NCBI RefSeq assembly: GCF_013113835.1 | Contig: NZ_VTYQ01000003.1 | Location: forward strand, 496,001 to 560,000 | Source: Vibrio sp. RE88 | Lineage (GTDB): Bacteria; Pseudomonadota; Gammaproteobacteria; Enterobacterales; Vibrionaceae | Direction of reading: 5' to 3' | Length of the DNA: 64,000 bases | Shown here: positions 8,664 through 17,457 of the stretch, piece by piece | Position numbering within the stretch: the stretch's first letter is position 1 | Layout of the letters: the number at the start of each line of letters is the position of its first letter | Notes under the pieces: model-generated | Seen by the model: only the letters and a program-made list of their open reading frames with translations | What the model was told of the DNA's origin: nothing | Databases searched by the model: none | Translations under genes and position numbers: made by a program

Positions 8664-9515
8664 ATGAAAAAAAGTCTCCTCACTCTCATTCTGTTTCTTT
8701 TCTCTACGCAAGTGCTAGCTGACTCACTAACAAAGCAGATAGCTCTGATTGAGCAGCAATCTGGCGGCCGTTTGGGCGTTGCCGTGCTCGACACACAAAA
8801 TGATAACCAATGGCAATATCATGGTGACGACCGTTTTCCAATGATGAGCACATTTAAGACACTCATGTGTGCCAGCATGCTCCACTTAGCCAAGCAAAAA
8901 AAGCTTAACTTAAATGCCACAACCACGGTCACAGAAAGCGAGCTGGTGACTTGGTCTCCGATTACTGAGAAGTTGACTGGTCAAGACATCACTGTGCAAA
9001 AGGCGTGTGAAGCCACTATGCTGATGAGCGACAACACTGCAGCTAATATCGTGTTGCATCAAATTGGCGGGCCAGAGCAGGTTACACAGTTTGTTCGCAG
9101 TCTGGATGACAGCGTCACTCGGCTGGATCGATTTGAACCTGATCTCAATCAGGCCACACCTAGAGACAAGCGAGATACCACGTCACCAAGTGCGATGGTC
9201 GAGCTGCTCAACACCCTCTTGCTCCAAGACGGTTTGAATCCGGAATCTCAACAACAACTACTGACGTGGATGAAAAACAATAAGGTTTCGGATCCTCTGA
9301 TTCGTTCCGTTTTACCTCAAGACTGGTCTATCGCCGACCGCTCAGGAGCGGGCAATCAAGGGTCAAGAGGTATCACTGCACTAGTGTGGAACTCACAGCG
9401 CAAACCAATCATCCTCAGTATCTACCTGACGCAAACTCAGCTTGATATGGCGCAGCGAAACCGCGTAATCAATCGAGTTGCTAATCTGATGTTTGAACAG
9501 TTTTCCGTGAAGTAA
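8664..9515 (+). CDS. bla: Class A beta-lactamase, CARB (PSE) carbenicillinase-like
   Basis: A 283-residue serine beta-lactamase with a signal peptide (about 1-19, ending VLA). All class A motifs are present: STFK with nucleophile Ser62 and Lys65, SDN at 122-124, the omega-loop pattern with Glu158 and Asn162, and RSG at 226-228 in place of KTG. Arg at the KTG position plus GDDRFPMMSTFK and SIADRSGAGN are hallmarks of the CARB/PSE branch, which hydrolyses penicillins and carbenicillin. Related genes are intrinsic in several Vibrio chromosomes. No attC site, integrase or transposon end is seen, so it looks resident. The ATG has no clear Shine-Dalgarno sequence. The phenotype is inferred. Confidence 0.95.
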   Translation: MKKSLLTLILFLFSTQVLADSLTKQIALIEQQSGGRLGVAVLDTQNDNQWQYHGDDRFPMMSTFKTLMCASMLHLAKQKKLNLNATTTVTESELVTWSPITEKLTGQDITVQKACEATMLMSDNTAANIVLHQIGGPEQVTQFVRSLDDSVTRLDRFEPDLNQATPRDKRDTTSPSAMVELLNTLLLQDGLNPESQQQLLTWMKNNKVSDPLIRSVLPQDWSIADRSGAGNQGSRGITALVWNSQRKPIILSIYLTQTQLDMAQRNRVINRVANLMFEQFSVK

Positions 9516-9521
9516 ACACAC

Positions 9522-9547
9522 AAAAGAAGCCATAACTGGCTTCTTTT
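9522..9547 (+). terminator. Terminator after the beta-lactamase gene
   Basis: An AAAAGAAGCCA stem pairs with TGGCTTCTTTT and runs into further Ts on the plus strand. It may also serve the YHYH gene arriving from the other side. Confidence 0.8.
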
Positions 9548-9572
9548 TCTCAATTCAAGTTGTTAGTTATTA

Positions 9573-10598
9573 CTAATGGGAATGCCCGTGTGAACGCTCG
9601 GTGCTATAACCACTAAAGCTCGAATCTGTTGTGCCTTTAAAACAGTTAAGTACCCAAGGAAAAGTGTCCGTAACATAGTAGCCATACTGCCCATCTACCG
9701 CCATACCGTTGCATTCATCAAGGTCTCCCAACCCAACGGTATATTCCCAATCCCCGCGAAACTGTCCATCGTAGTTGCTACTAGCTACATTGCCTCCCAC
9801 AACTGGTGCGGTATAGCTTCCTTCATCAACACGAGCTCCAGATTTCAGTTGATAGCTTGAAACCGCCTTTCTTACTTGGCCTGTTGAGCTGTCGGTAAAG
9901 CAACTTCCGTATACTGGAAAACCATCGGCAGCAAAGCCAATAACAGGCGACGCTTCACCACCGGCGCAATCCTGAATAAACATCGCGACCGGATTACCAT
10001 GATAGTGATACTCGCCTGTTGGTTGTACATGGGCATTGTGGATATCAGTACCAAAGCCATTCAAGGAAGACATAGGATCATAACGCCAAGGGTTGTTAAT
10101 CTGGTCCTGACCGCACCCCGTTCTTTCATCTCCGACGCCATAACAAGCAGCAGCAAGCAAATCCACTTTTACGCCATTAAGTAAAATCGCTTCTGATGTG
10201 CCAAGACTCAGCTCAGTTACACTGGAGGCGGCTCTCGGAGAAGCTGTGAATTCATAACCAATACTCTGCTCTGACACATTCGTTGCAAATGACGCAGTAG
10301 CATCGTTAAAGTCATGATTGGGAATTGCATTCGACTGCACAATACACTTCGTGCCACTGGAGGAGATATCCACTTGTCCTGTAAACAGTAGCGACCGCTG
10401 AATATCATTAACTGAAGAAAAGAAACTCCCTAAATACTGCTGACAATCACCGGAAAGGTTGGTGAAAAAGGTATTTGTGATGTCAGAGCCGGAACCCGAA
10501 GCCGTGGCAGAGCTTTCCCCCCCGCCACTATTACAACCAAACAGCAACAACGTTATTGCCGCCGTCACAGAATATGAGACTAGATTTAAGACTGGCAT
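9573..10598 (-). CDS. YHYH domain lipoprotein
   Basis: About 341 residues. The N-terminus is a lipoprotein signal ending LLLFGC, followed by a Gly/Ser-rich linker, so the protein is predicted to be anchored outside the inner membrane. The YHYH motif occurs in GEYHYHGNPVAMF, followed by VIGFAADGFPVYG, the pair that defines the YHYH domain family. Several cysteines and a His-rich C-terminus (ERSHGHSH) suggest metal binding. The biochemical role of the family is unknown. The ATG at 10598 was preferred because GGGGTGA lies just upstream. A GTG at 10607 is the alternative. Confidence 0.85.
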   Translation of the reverse strand: MPVLNLVSYSVTAAITLLLFGCNSGGGESSATASGSGSDITNTFFTNLSGDCQQYLGSFFSSVNDIQRSLLFTGQVDISSSGTKCIVQSNAIPNHDFNDATASFATNVSEQSIGYEFTASPRAASSVTELSLGTSEAILLNGVKVDLLAAACYGVGDERTGCGQDQINNPWRYDPMSSLNGFGTDIHNAHVQPTGEYHYHGNPVAMFIQDCAGGEASPVIGFAADGFPVYGSCFTDSSTGQVRKAVSSYQLKSGARVDEGSYTAPVVGGNVASSNYDGQFRGDWEYTVGLGDLDECNGMAVDGQYGYYVTDTFPWVLNCFKGTTDSSFSGYSTERSHGHSH

Positions 10599-10695
10599 TT
10601 CATTCACCCCGCTTATAATTGCTTTTTAGTGAGATTAGCCAGACCTCCAAATTTATAAATCTGATTTACCAGACTTTACGTGTCTATACACTTCT

Positions 10696-11163
10696 TTACG
10701 TTTCTCCAATCGGCAGTGCAGTTGTGTATTTGAGCGGTTCCATCGCAAAGGTTGAGGTAACATTGGATATCCCTGCAACAGAGTTAACCAGCTTTTTGTA
10801 AAAGTTATCAAAACACTGCATATCTTTAACCTGAACTTTCATCATGTAATCGTATTCTCCGGCCATACGATAGAACTCCATTACTTCAGGGAAATCTGAG
10901 GCTGTAGAAACAAACTGACTGTACCACTCGTGGGAGTGATCGCAGGTTTTCACCAGAACAAAGGCGGTAAAAGACAAGTCGAGCTTCTCTGGGTTGAGCA
11001 AAGCGACGCGCTTTTCAATCACCCCTGACTCTTCCAGCTTTTTCAATCGCTTCCAGCATGGCGTTGTCGTCAGGTTCACCGCTTCTGCCAAATCATTGAG
11101 CGACAAAGTCCCATCCTGTTGTAACAACGCTAGGATCTTTCGATCCACTTTATCCAGTTCCAT
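10696..11163 (-). CDS. decR: DecR (YbaO/CyuR) Lrp/AsnC-family regulator
   Basis: A 155-residue Lrp/AsnC regulator. The N-terminal helix-turn-helix ([20 protein letters not shown]) is nearly identical to E. coli DecR, and the C-terminal RAM domain includes [14 protein letters not shown] and ends KYTTALPI like DecR. E. coli DecR senses cysteine and activates cysteine detoxification. The ATG at 11163 follows a GGTGAG site; a longer frame from 11217 adds 18 non-homologous residues and is unlikely. It is divergent from a PLP cysteine-metabolising gene, its probable target. In E. coli decR lies in the same region as tesB-ybaY-ybaZ. Confidence 0.92.
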   Translation of the reverse strand: MELDKVDRKILALLQQDGTLSLNDLAEAVNLTTTPCWKRLKKLEESGVIEKRVALLNPEKLDLSFTAFVLVKTCDHSHEWYSQFVSTASDFPEVMEFYRMAGEYDYMMKVQVKDMQCFDNFYKKLVNSVAGISNVTSTFAMEPLKYTTALPIGET

Positions 11164-11254
11164 ACTCACCGTCTCATGATAGAAAAGTTTTCTCCAAATA
11201 AAGCAAATTAAAGGCAATTAGGCAAAGTATTTCTCCTATTATATAGATAGATTA

Positions 11255-11272
11255 TTAGCATAACGATGCTAA
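11255..11272. promoter_or_regulatory. Palindrome in the leader of the PLP enzyme gene
   Basis: TTAGCAT (11255-11261) and ATGCTAA (11266-11272) form a perfect 7-4-7 inverted repeat whose right arm overlaps the AAGGAG ribosome site of the gene starting at 11283. It is either a DecR operator or a hairpin that can hide the ribosome site. Confidence 0.4.
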
Positions 11273-11282
11273 GGAGATTCCC

Positions 11283-12347
11283 ATGTGTACAGACCACAAC
11301 TGGATTAATAACGCGATTCGAAAAATTGAGGCTGATTTCCAACGCTCCGCGGACACTCACTTGATCAAACTGGATTTGCCAAGTGTGGAAGGGATCGACG
11401 TTTACCTCAAAGATGAGAGTACACATCCGACAGGGTCTCTAAAGCACCGTCTAGCGCGTTCACTTTTCCTATACGCGATTTGTAATGGTTGGGTTGGCTC
11501 TGAAACCACCATTATTGAATCGTCATCAGGCAGCACCGCGGTCTCTGAGGCGTATTTTGCTCGTCTGCTTGGATTGCCATTTATTGCCGTTATGCCGAAG
11601 TGCACAGCGAAGAAGAAAATTGAGCAGATAGAGTTTTATGGTGGTCAGGCACATTTGGTTGATCGCTCAGATCAAATCTACGCAGAATCGCATCGATTAG
11701 CGAAAGAGCTCAATGGTCATTACATGGATCAGTTCACCTATGCTGAGCGTGCGACAGACTGGCGTGGAAACAACAATATTGCCAATTCCATTTTCAGCCA
11801 GATGAAGCTTGAAGATAACCCTGTTCCAAAATGGGTGGTCATGAGCCCGGGCACAGGGGGAACTTCCGCTACCATTGGCCGTTTTATTCGCTATCAGCAA
11901 CACTCGACTAAACTTTGCGTCGTTGACCCAGAAAACTCGGTCTTCCATGATTTCTTCAAAACAGGCAACCCTGAACTCAAGGGCAACTGCGGAAGTAAGA
12001 TCGAAGGTATTGGTCGACCTCGCGTAGAGCCAAGCTTTATTCCAGGCGTGATTGATGAGATGCGCACCATTCCAGATGCCGCTTCAGTCGCCACAGCGCA
12101 CTGGCTTGAAAAGATCCTTGGCCGTAAAGTCGGCGCATCAACAGGGACTAACCTGTACGGTGTACTACAGATAGCAAGTGAAATGAAAGCACGTGGTGAA
12201 ACAGGCTCTATCGTGACACTTTTGTGTGACAGTGGTGAACGTTACCTAGACACCTACTACAATAGTGAGTGGGTCAAACAAAACATCGGCGATTTGCAAC
12301 CTTATCTAACGAAATTAGAAACGTTTGAAGCAACTGGCCAAATCTAA
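11283..12347 (+). CDS. PLP-dependent cysteine synthase-family enzyme (probable cysteine desulfhydrase)
   Basis: A 354-residue fold-type II PLP enzyme related to CysK/CysM. The PLP lysine lies in PTGSLKHR (about 48-55), the substrate loop is [13 protein letters not shown], and the phosphate-binding loop is SPGTGGTSA. The loop differs from the SGNTG of true O-acetylserine sulfhydrylases, so I favour a cysteine-degrading or altered-specificity member. The divergent DecR regulator, which in E. coli responds to cysteine, supports that reading. The ATG has a strong AAGGAG site. The exact reaction is inferred. Confidence 0.8.
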   Translation: MCTDHNWINNAIRKIEADFQRSADTHLIKLDLPSVEGIDVYLKDESTHPTGSLKHRLARSLFLYAICNGWVGSETTIIESSSGSTAVSEAYFARLLGLPFIAVMPKCTAKKKIEQIEFYGGQAHLVDRSDQIYAESHRLAKELNGHYMDQFTYAERATDWRGNNNIANSIFSQMKLEDNPVPKWVVMSPGTGGTSATIGRFIRYQQHSTKLCVVDPENSVFHDFFKTGNPELKGNCGSKIEGIGRPRVEPSFIPGVIDEMRTIPDAASVATAHWLEKILGRKVGASTGTNLYGVLQIASEMKARGETGSIVTLLCDSGERYLDTYYNSEWVKQNIGDLQPYLTKLETFEATGQI

Positions 12348-12376
12348 ATAACAATAACAACGTCAGTTGGAAACTC

Positions 12377-12402
12377 AAACGCCACTCATCTGAGTGGCGT
12401 TT
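12377..12402 (+). terminator. Terminator after the PLP enzyme gene
   Basis: AAACGCCACTCA pairs with TGAGTGGCGTTT across a two-base loop, followed by T residues. Confidence 0.8.
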
Positions 12403-12432
12403 TCATATTAAGCCAAAAGCCGCAGGCTCTGA

Positions 12433-12753
12433 TTAGCTCTTTTTCTGGCGCGCTTCGAAAGCCGCGAGTTGCTCAGGTGTCGCTTTCGGCTGATGGTTTT
12501 GCTTCCACTCATCGTAAGTCATGCCATAAACACGCTCACGTGCATCATCAATGTCCAACTCTAAACCCTGAGTTTCCGCTTCAGCTTTATACCATTTACT
12601 GAAACAGTTACGGCAGAACCCCGCAAGAATCATCAGATCAATATTCTGCACGTCTTTATTCTCATCAAGGTGAGACAGCAAACGGCGAAATACCGCTGCA
12701 TCCAGTTTGTCCTGCTCTTCTTGAGAAAGGTTTTTATATTTAAATTCAGCCAC
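12433..12753 (-). CDS. DUF1244 domain protein
   Basis: A 106-residue cytoplasmic protein. The core AAVFRRLLSHLD, LMILAGFCRNCFSKWY and RERVYGMTYDEWK is the DUF1244 signature, a small helical family widespread in proteobacteria, with a conserved CxxC-type pair (CRNC). Function unknown. It reads as a single gene between the PLP enzyme and the Tim44-like gene. Confidence 0.88.
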   Translation of the reverse strand: MAEFKYKNLSQEEQDKLDAAVFRRLLSHLDENKDVQNIDLMILAGFCRNCFSKWYKAEAETQGLELDIDDARERVYGMTYDEWKQNHQPKATPEQLAAFEARQKKS

Positions 12754-12812
12754 TTTACTTACCTATTGTTGTTCTGTATCGAATTATCTTATCAAGTCTT
12801 GGCCCAATACAA

Positions 12813-12841
12813 AAACGCCCAAGCACTTGGCTCGGGCGTTT
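12813..12841 (-). terminator. Terminator of the Tim44-like gene
   Basis: The minus-strand stem AAACGCCCGAGC / GCTTGGGCGTTT (one G-T pair) is followed by TTTTTG. Confidence 0.75.
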
Positions 12842-12856
12842 ATCATAAAATTCTAC

Positions 12857-13741
12857 TTAACCTTGAATACCAACAATCAACCATGGAGCGTTAGGTACCG
12901 TTAGGTCTCGCTCAAGGTGCCAGATATCTTCAATGTTCTCTTCAACATTCTCTACAGCATCACGGTAGCGGCCGCTAAACTGTAAGCTAAGCTGTGCTTT
13001 GCTTGCATCATAATCTGCACGAACGATTTCTGCATCAACGTACATCACATCAGTATGCTGCTCACCTTCCAGTTTCGCACGCTCAGCTTTTAGGTCTTCA
13101 AACAAACTTGGAGAAACATATTCTTCAATCGTTTCAAGCTGGTTGTGATTCCATGCGCCTTGTAGAGTTCGGTAGTGCTCACGTGAACCATTAATAAAGG
13201 CCACTTGATCAAAACCCGGTGGGTAGTTGTGCGGAATGTCAGATTGTGCACCAAAGCCAAAACCACCTTGGTTGCCAGACTGAGGCTGTTGTTGCTGTTC
13301 GAAGTTATGAACATTAGGTTGCTCAAACTTAGGGGCAGAGCCACCAAATGCAGGCTGCTGCCTCTGCTGATTCATACTACCCTGCTTCGAGCCAAGCAGA
13401 CCTCGCATCAATTTGAAGATGACAAAGGCCACCAAACCCATGATCAGGATATCCATGAACTGGATGCCTTCAAACGCGCCACCAAAGAATGCCGCTAAAA
13501 GACCGCCCGCTAACAGACCGCCAAGCAATCCGCCCATTAGGCCTTTTTTACTCGACCCTTGCGTTTTTGCGCCTTGGTCTTTACCAATCGTGTTTGTGTT
13601 TTGCTGTTGTTGCTTTGGCGCAGGAGCTGTTTTAAAGCTCTTACCAAATGACTTACCGCCACCAAACTTCTTCGCTTCTGCGATAGGAGTAATAGCAACA
13701 GATACCATTAGCAAAGCAACGAGGGAAAAAAGTCGTTTCAT
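12857..13741 (-). CDS. Tim44-like domain membrane protein
   Basis: About 294 residues. A signal peptide (ending AEA) is followed by a Lys/Gln-rich low-complexity stretch (PKQQQQNTNT), a Gly/Leu-rich hydrophobic segment (LMGGLLGGLLAGGLLAAFFG) and a second hydrophobic stretch (MDILIMGLVAFVIFKLM). A Tim44-like domain lies at about 175-294. Bacterial Tim44-like proteins are envelope proteins of poorly known function. The ATG at 13741 is preceded by AAGGA; the longer frame to 13792 lacks support. Confidence 0.85.
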   Translation of the reverse strand: MKRLFSLVALLMVSVAITPIAEAKKFGGGKSFGKSFKTAPAPKQQQQNTNTIGKDQGAKTQGSSKKGLMGGLLGGLLAGGLLAAFFGGAFEGIQFMDILIMGLVAFVIFKLMRGLLGSKQGSMNQQRQQPAFGGSAPKFEQPNVHNFEQQQQPQSGNQGGFGFGAQSDIPHNYPPGFDQVAFINGSREHYRTLQGAWNHNQLETIEEYVSPSLFEDLKAERAKLEGEQHTDVMYVDAEIVRADYDASKAQLSLQFSGRYRDAVENVEENIEDIWHLERDLTVPNAPWLIVGIQG

Positions 13742-13904
13742 ATTTTTCCTTAGGGTTTCCTGTATAAGGTAAGAATTATACTTATGGAGCAATAGTAGCC
13801 TTTGTATCTAGAGAATGAAATATGCCAAAGTCGAATACATGTATCAAAGTATTGCAAATTAGTACTTCGCCAGTTGCGCTTAGCCAAGACCCTTATTAGA
13901 ATAT

Positions 13905-13917
13905 TGAACGTTGTTCA
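13905..13917. promoter_or_regulatory. Putative TetR operator upstream of the TetR gene
   Basis: TGAAC-GTT-GTTCA is a perfect inverted repeat 16 bases before the TetR-family start codon. It shares TGAACGT and GTTCA with the double site at 16430-16463, suggesting autoregulation by the encoded repressor. Confidence 0.5.
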
Positions 13918-13933
13918 TTTTTGAAAATTTATC

Positions 13934-14524
13934 ATGGCCCGTAGAAACGATCATACGCGTGAGGAGCTCATCGCTCTCACTCTCGACACTGTCAAAGACT
14001 TCCTCAGCGAAAACTCCTACCACGAGTTAAGCTTACGCAAAGTCGCTAATATGATCGGTTATGTGCCGAGCACGCTAGTTAATGTGTTTGGTAATTACAA
14101 CTTGCTGCTACTCCATGCCGTCGCACAGACTCTCGATGAACTGGCTGAAGAAGCAAAAATCGTCGTCTCACAGAGCCAAGATCCTAAAACCGCGCTCTAC
14201 GAGCTAGCCTACTGCTACCATGATTTTGCTCAGCGCCACCCTCATCGCTGGCAGCTGATTTTTGAGCACAATATGAACGGCGAAACCCTCCCTGAGTGGC
14301 AAGCTGAACGTATTGATAACATGACTGGCATGCTTGAACAGCTACTGCAAGTTCTAGCACCTCACCGTTCATCTAAGGAAGTGTTGCAAGCCAGCCGCGT
14401 TCTGTGGTCTGGTGTTCATGGAATTACGCTACTGAGTGTCGACGATAAATTCTTCGCAGCTGAGCCAGTTGACGGCAAAGAGCTCATCAATAACTTACTC
14501 TCTCACTATATCGCGAACTGGTAA
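13934..14524 (+). CDS. TetR/AcrR family transcriptional regulator
   Basis: A 196-residue one-component regulator. The N-terminal helix-turn-helix (about 10-55) contains ELSLRKVANMIGYVPSTLVN followed by FGNYNLLLLHAV, the TetR pattern. The C-terminal domain should bind a ligand. A matching palindrome sits just before the gene. It is followed after 27 bases by the MFS-PlsC fusion gene and probably co-transcribed with it, which hints at control of lipid or envelope functions. The ligand is unknown. Confidence 0.9.
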   Translation: MARRNDHTREELIALTLDTVKDFLSENSYHELSLRKVANMIGYVPSTLVNVFGNYNLLLLHAVAQTLDELAEEAKIVVSQSQDPKTALYELAYCYHDFAQRHPHRWQLIFEHNMNGETLPEWQAERIDNMTGMLEQLLQVLAPHRSSKEVLQASRVLWSGVHGITLLSVDDKFFAAEPVDGKELINNLLSHYIANW

Positions 14525-14551
14525 TCGCATCCTAAAGGAACAGGGATAATC

Positions 14552-16423
14552 ATGCCAAACAGCCAAACCTCTCTTTTAGGGCAGAGACGATTTCTGCCCT
14601 ATTTCGTGACCCAATTTTTTGGTGCTTTCAACGACAATATCTTCAAAAACGTTTTACTGTTGTTTGTTGCTTTTGCTGGAGTTGGGGCGCTACCTATCTC
14701 TAGTGACTTGTTTATTAACCTAGCCGCGGGATTATTCATTCTTCCCTTCTTTCTTTTTTCCGCGTCCGCTGGTGTTTTAGCCGATAAATACGAAAAGTCT
14801 TGGTTCATTCGCAAAGTTAAGTTGGCCGAAATCGGCATCATGTGTCTTGGCGCAATCGGCTTCATTACTGAAAGCTACATCATTCTTCTTATTCTGCTGT
14901 TTTTGATGGGGACACAATCGGCGTTTTTTGGCCCGGTCAAATACGCATTGCTTCCACAACAGCTAAAACCTCAAGAGCTGGTACCAGGTAACGCTCTGGT
15001 TGAAACAGGCACGTTTCTCGCGATTCTTCTCGGTACACTAGGAGCCGGTATTATTGCTTCAGCTGAAAGCGCCAAATACGTAGCCGCCGGGTGCGTCGTG
15101 TTGTTTGCAGTGTTTGGTTATCTCGCCAGTCGTTCAATTCCTGAAGCGCCAGCAAGCGCGCCAGATTTAAAGTTCCGCTGGCAGCCAATTAAACAAACCC
15201 GAAATACCATTGCCATTGCTAAATCGGACAAGACGATTTTCCAAGCCTTGATGGCGATCAGCTGGTTCTGGTTCTTAGGTGCGGCCTACCTGACTCAATT
15301 CCCCAATTTCACTAAAATCTATCTTAATGGCAGTGAAAGTGCGGTCTCGTTTCTATTGGCACTTTTTTCTGTAGGCATCGCTTTCGGCTCTTTGGCCTGT
15401 GACAAACTATCCAATCATCGCATTGAAATCGGAATCGTCCCGCTGGGCAGTTTAGGCATCACTATCTTTGGTTTCTTAATGGCAACGTCTGTACCAACCA
15501 GTCTGCCAGAATTTGAAACCTTTACAGACTTTGTATCTTATCAGCCACTGTGGCCTGTATTTATCTCGCTGCTGATGCTGGGTGCATCCGGTGGTGTGTT
15601 TATTGTTCCGCTCTATGCATTGATGCAGCAGCGTGCCAAAGTCACAGAGCGCGCTCAGGTCATTGCAGCGCTCAACATCTACAACTCACTGTTTATGGTA
15701 GGCAGTGCCGTACTCGGTATCGTCTGTCTAGCGATTATAGAAATGAGCATTCCGCAGCTATTTCTTTTACTCGCGGTCATGAACCTAATCGTGGCGATTA
15801 CCTTGTTCTTACGTGTGCCTATTTTCGCCGTGCGTTTTATCGTCTGGGTCCTCACCCACACTATGTATCGCGTTAAACACAAAAACTTGCACCACCTGCC
15901 TGAAAAAGGCGGGGCGCTGCTTGTCTGTAATCACGTCAGCTATATGGATGCTCTGCTATTGAGCGCGGTTTGCCCGAGATTGATTCGCTTTGTTATGGAA
16001 GAAGATTACGCCAACCTTCCACCTTTGCGCCGTTTTCTTAAGCGTGCAGGTGTGATCCCTATCTCTGCTTCCAACCGACGCTCCATTCGCAATGCATTTG
16101 GTGAGATAGAACAAGCGTTAGAAGAAGGTCATTTAGTCTGTATTTTTCCTGAAGGGCGCCTTACTAGTGATGGTGAAATGAATGACTTTATGCGCGGCAT
16201 GGACATCATTCTTAAGCGGAGCCCTGTCCCAGTGATCCCTATTGCGATTAAAGGTCTATGGGGTAGCTTCTTTAGTCGCTATAAAGGTAAAGCTTGCAGC
16301 GGGCTGCCTACCAGATTCTGGTCCAAGTTAGAGATAGAAGCAGGCCAACCGGTTGATTCCTCAGCGGCAACCACTGAGTTAATGCAACATAAAGTATCTC
16401 AGCTCAGAGGTGACTGGAAATAA
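14552..16423 (+). CDS. MFS transporter fused to PlsC-type acyltransferase (LplT-Aas-like)
   Basis: A 623-residue two-domain inner-membrane protein. Residues 1-405 are an MFS permease with about 12 membrane segments, beginning with FFGAFNDNIFKN, typical of the lysophospholipid transporter LplT. Residues about 430-610 are a glycerolipid acyltransferase with the catalytic CNHVSYMD (NHx4D) and FPEGRLTSDG motifs. The probable role is to flip lysophospholipid inward and re-acylate it. E. coli Aas has in addition an acyl-ACP synthetase domain, which is absent here, so the acyl donor must come from elsewhere. AAAGGAACAGGG precedes the ATG. Confidence 0.9.
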   Translation: MPNSQTSLLGQRRFLPYFVTQFFGAFNDNIFKNVLLLFVAFAGVGALPISSDLFINLAAGLFILPFFLFSASAGVLADKYEKSWFIRKVKLAEIGIMCLGAIGFITESYIILLILLFLMGTQSAFFGPVKYALLPQQLKPQELVPGNALVETGTFLAILLGTLGAGIIASAESAKYVAAGCVVLFAVFGYLASRSIPEAPASAPDLKFRWQPIKQTRNTIAIAKSDKTIFQALMAISWFWFLGAAYLTQFPNFTKIYLNGSESAVSFLLALFSVGIAFGSLACDKLSNHRIEIGIVPLGSLGITIFGFLMATSVPTSLPEFETFTDFVSYQPLWPVFISLLMLGASGGVFIVPLYALMQQRAKVTERAQVIAALNIYNSLFMVGSAVLGIVCLAIIEMSIPQLFLLLAVMNLIVAITLFLRVPIFAVRFIVWVLTHTMYRVKHKNLHHLPEKGGALLVCNHVSYMDALLLSAVCPRLIRFVMEEDYANLPPLRRFLKRAGVIPISASNRRSIRNAFGEIEQALEEGHLVCIFPEGRLTSDGEMNDFMRGMDIILKRSPVPVIPIAIKGLWGSFFSRYKGKACSGLPTRFWSKLEIEAGQPVDSSAATTELMQHKVSQLRGDWK

Positions 16424-16429
16424 CTTTGC

Positions 16430-16463
16430 GAACATACGTTCACTAAATATGAACGTATGTTCA
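16430..16463. promoter_or_regulatory. Double palindromic operator between the MFS-PlsC and YeiH genes
   Basis: GAACATACGTTCA (16430-16442) and TGAACGTATGTTC (16450-16462) are exact complements separated by 7 bases, and each arm is itself nearly palindromic. No T run follows, so it is unlikely to be a terminator. The arm shares its core with the palindrome at 13905-13917 before the TetR gene, so it is a plausible second target of that regulator. Confidence 0.5.
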
Positions 16464-16533
16464 ATTCATTCAACTCTACTTATCGGCTGGATTTGGTTAC
16501 ACTCACCAGCTGTTTTGATTGCTATTTTGTGTA

Positions 16534-17457
16534 ATGACGACGATTAAAAAGCAACTGCCATTTTGGTTGGCAATGATCATCTGCCTGACACCATGGATTA
16601 CTTCACCAACCGCATTGGTGATTGGTTTCTTGCTGGCTTCATTGGGCATGGTGCCACACGATTTTAATCTGGCAAAAGTGACCAAAAAGCTATTGGCTTA
16701 TTCAATCGTCGGCTTGGGCTTTGGCATTCAATTCAAAAATGCCCTTGCAGTTACCTCTGATGGCATAGGCCTTATCGTTACCACCATTATCGGCACCTTA
16801 ATCATAGGCTGGTGGGTAGCAAAAGCCATTGGCCTAAATAAAGAGACGGGGTATCTGATTTCTTCCGGAACGGCCATCTGTGGTGGCAGTGCTATCGCTG
16901 CGGTTTCCCCTGCGATCAAAGCAAACGATGAGCAAATCGGCCTTTCTTTAGCCACCGTGTTTGTCCTCAATTCGATTGCTCTGTTTATCTTCCCTGTGAT
17001 TGGCCATGCGCTGAATCTCGATCAACATACTTTCGGTACATGGGCTGCGATTGCCATTCATGACACTTCATCCGTCGTTGGTGCTGCGTCCGCCTACGGT
17101 GAGGAAGCACTCACCACCGCGACAACCTTAAAACTAGCACGAGCTCTTTGGATTATTCCGGTTGCGTTGTTCAGTGCCTTTTTATTCCGCAGTGATTCGA
17201 AGAAAATCACTATCCCCTACTTCATTTTGTTTTATTGCGTCGCCATTGCAGTCAGCGATCTGTTGCCACAGTTTGAGGTGATTTATCAGGGAATCTTTGA
17301 TGTTGCTAAGCGAGCTTTAGTGGTGTGTTTGTTTTTGATTGGCTGCGGAATTTCGGTGGAAAAGCTCAAGTCTGCTGGACCTAAGCCATTGCTGTTTGGT
17401 GTCACACTGTGGATTGCTATATCGACCAGCTCATTAGCATGGTTAACGCTTAGCTAA
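16534..17457 (+). CDS. yeiH: YeiH family putative sulfate exporter
   Basis: About 307 residues, with roughly ten membrane segments across the length. The family-defining stretches [34 protein letters not shown] and [12 protein letters not shown] are present, marking the YeiH/UPF0324 family of putative anion (sulfate) exporters. The substrate has not been proven for most members. The ATG at 16534 was preferred over a TTG at 16519; neither has a good ribosome site. Its 3' end overlaps the convergent 57-residue gene by four bases. Confidence 0.88.
   Translation: MTTIKKQLPFWLAMIICLTPWITSPTALVIGFLLASLGMVPHDFNLAKVTKKLLAYSIVGLGFGIQFKNALAVTSDGIGLIVTTIIGTLIIGWWVAKAIGLNKETGYLISSGTAICGGSAIAAVSPAIKANDEQIGLSLATVFVLNSIALFIFPVIGHALNLDQHTFGTWAAIAIHDTSSVVGAASAYGEEALTTATTLKLARALWIIPVALFSAFLFRSDSKKITIPYFILFYCVAIAVSDLLPQFEVIYQGIFDVAKRALVVCLFLIGCGISVEKLKSAGPKPLLFGVTLWIAISTSSLAWLTLS

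Noticed and set aside
8547..9572. Mobile-element origin of the beta-lactamase gene
   Set aside because: No attC site, integrase, transposase or flanking direct repeats could be found around it.
16430..16463. Reading the 16430-16463 inverted repeat as a terminator of the MFS-PlsC gene
   Set aside because: No T run follows either arm, and its core recurs before the TetR gene, so an operator is the better reading.
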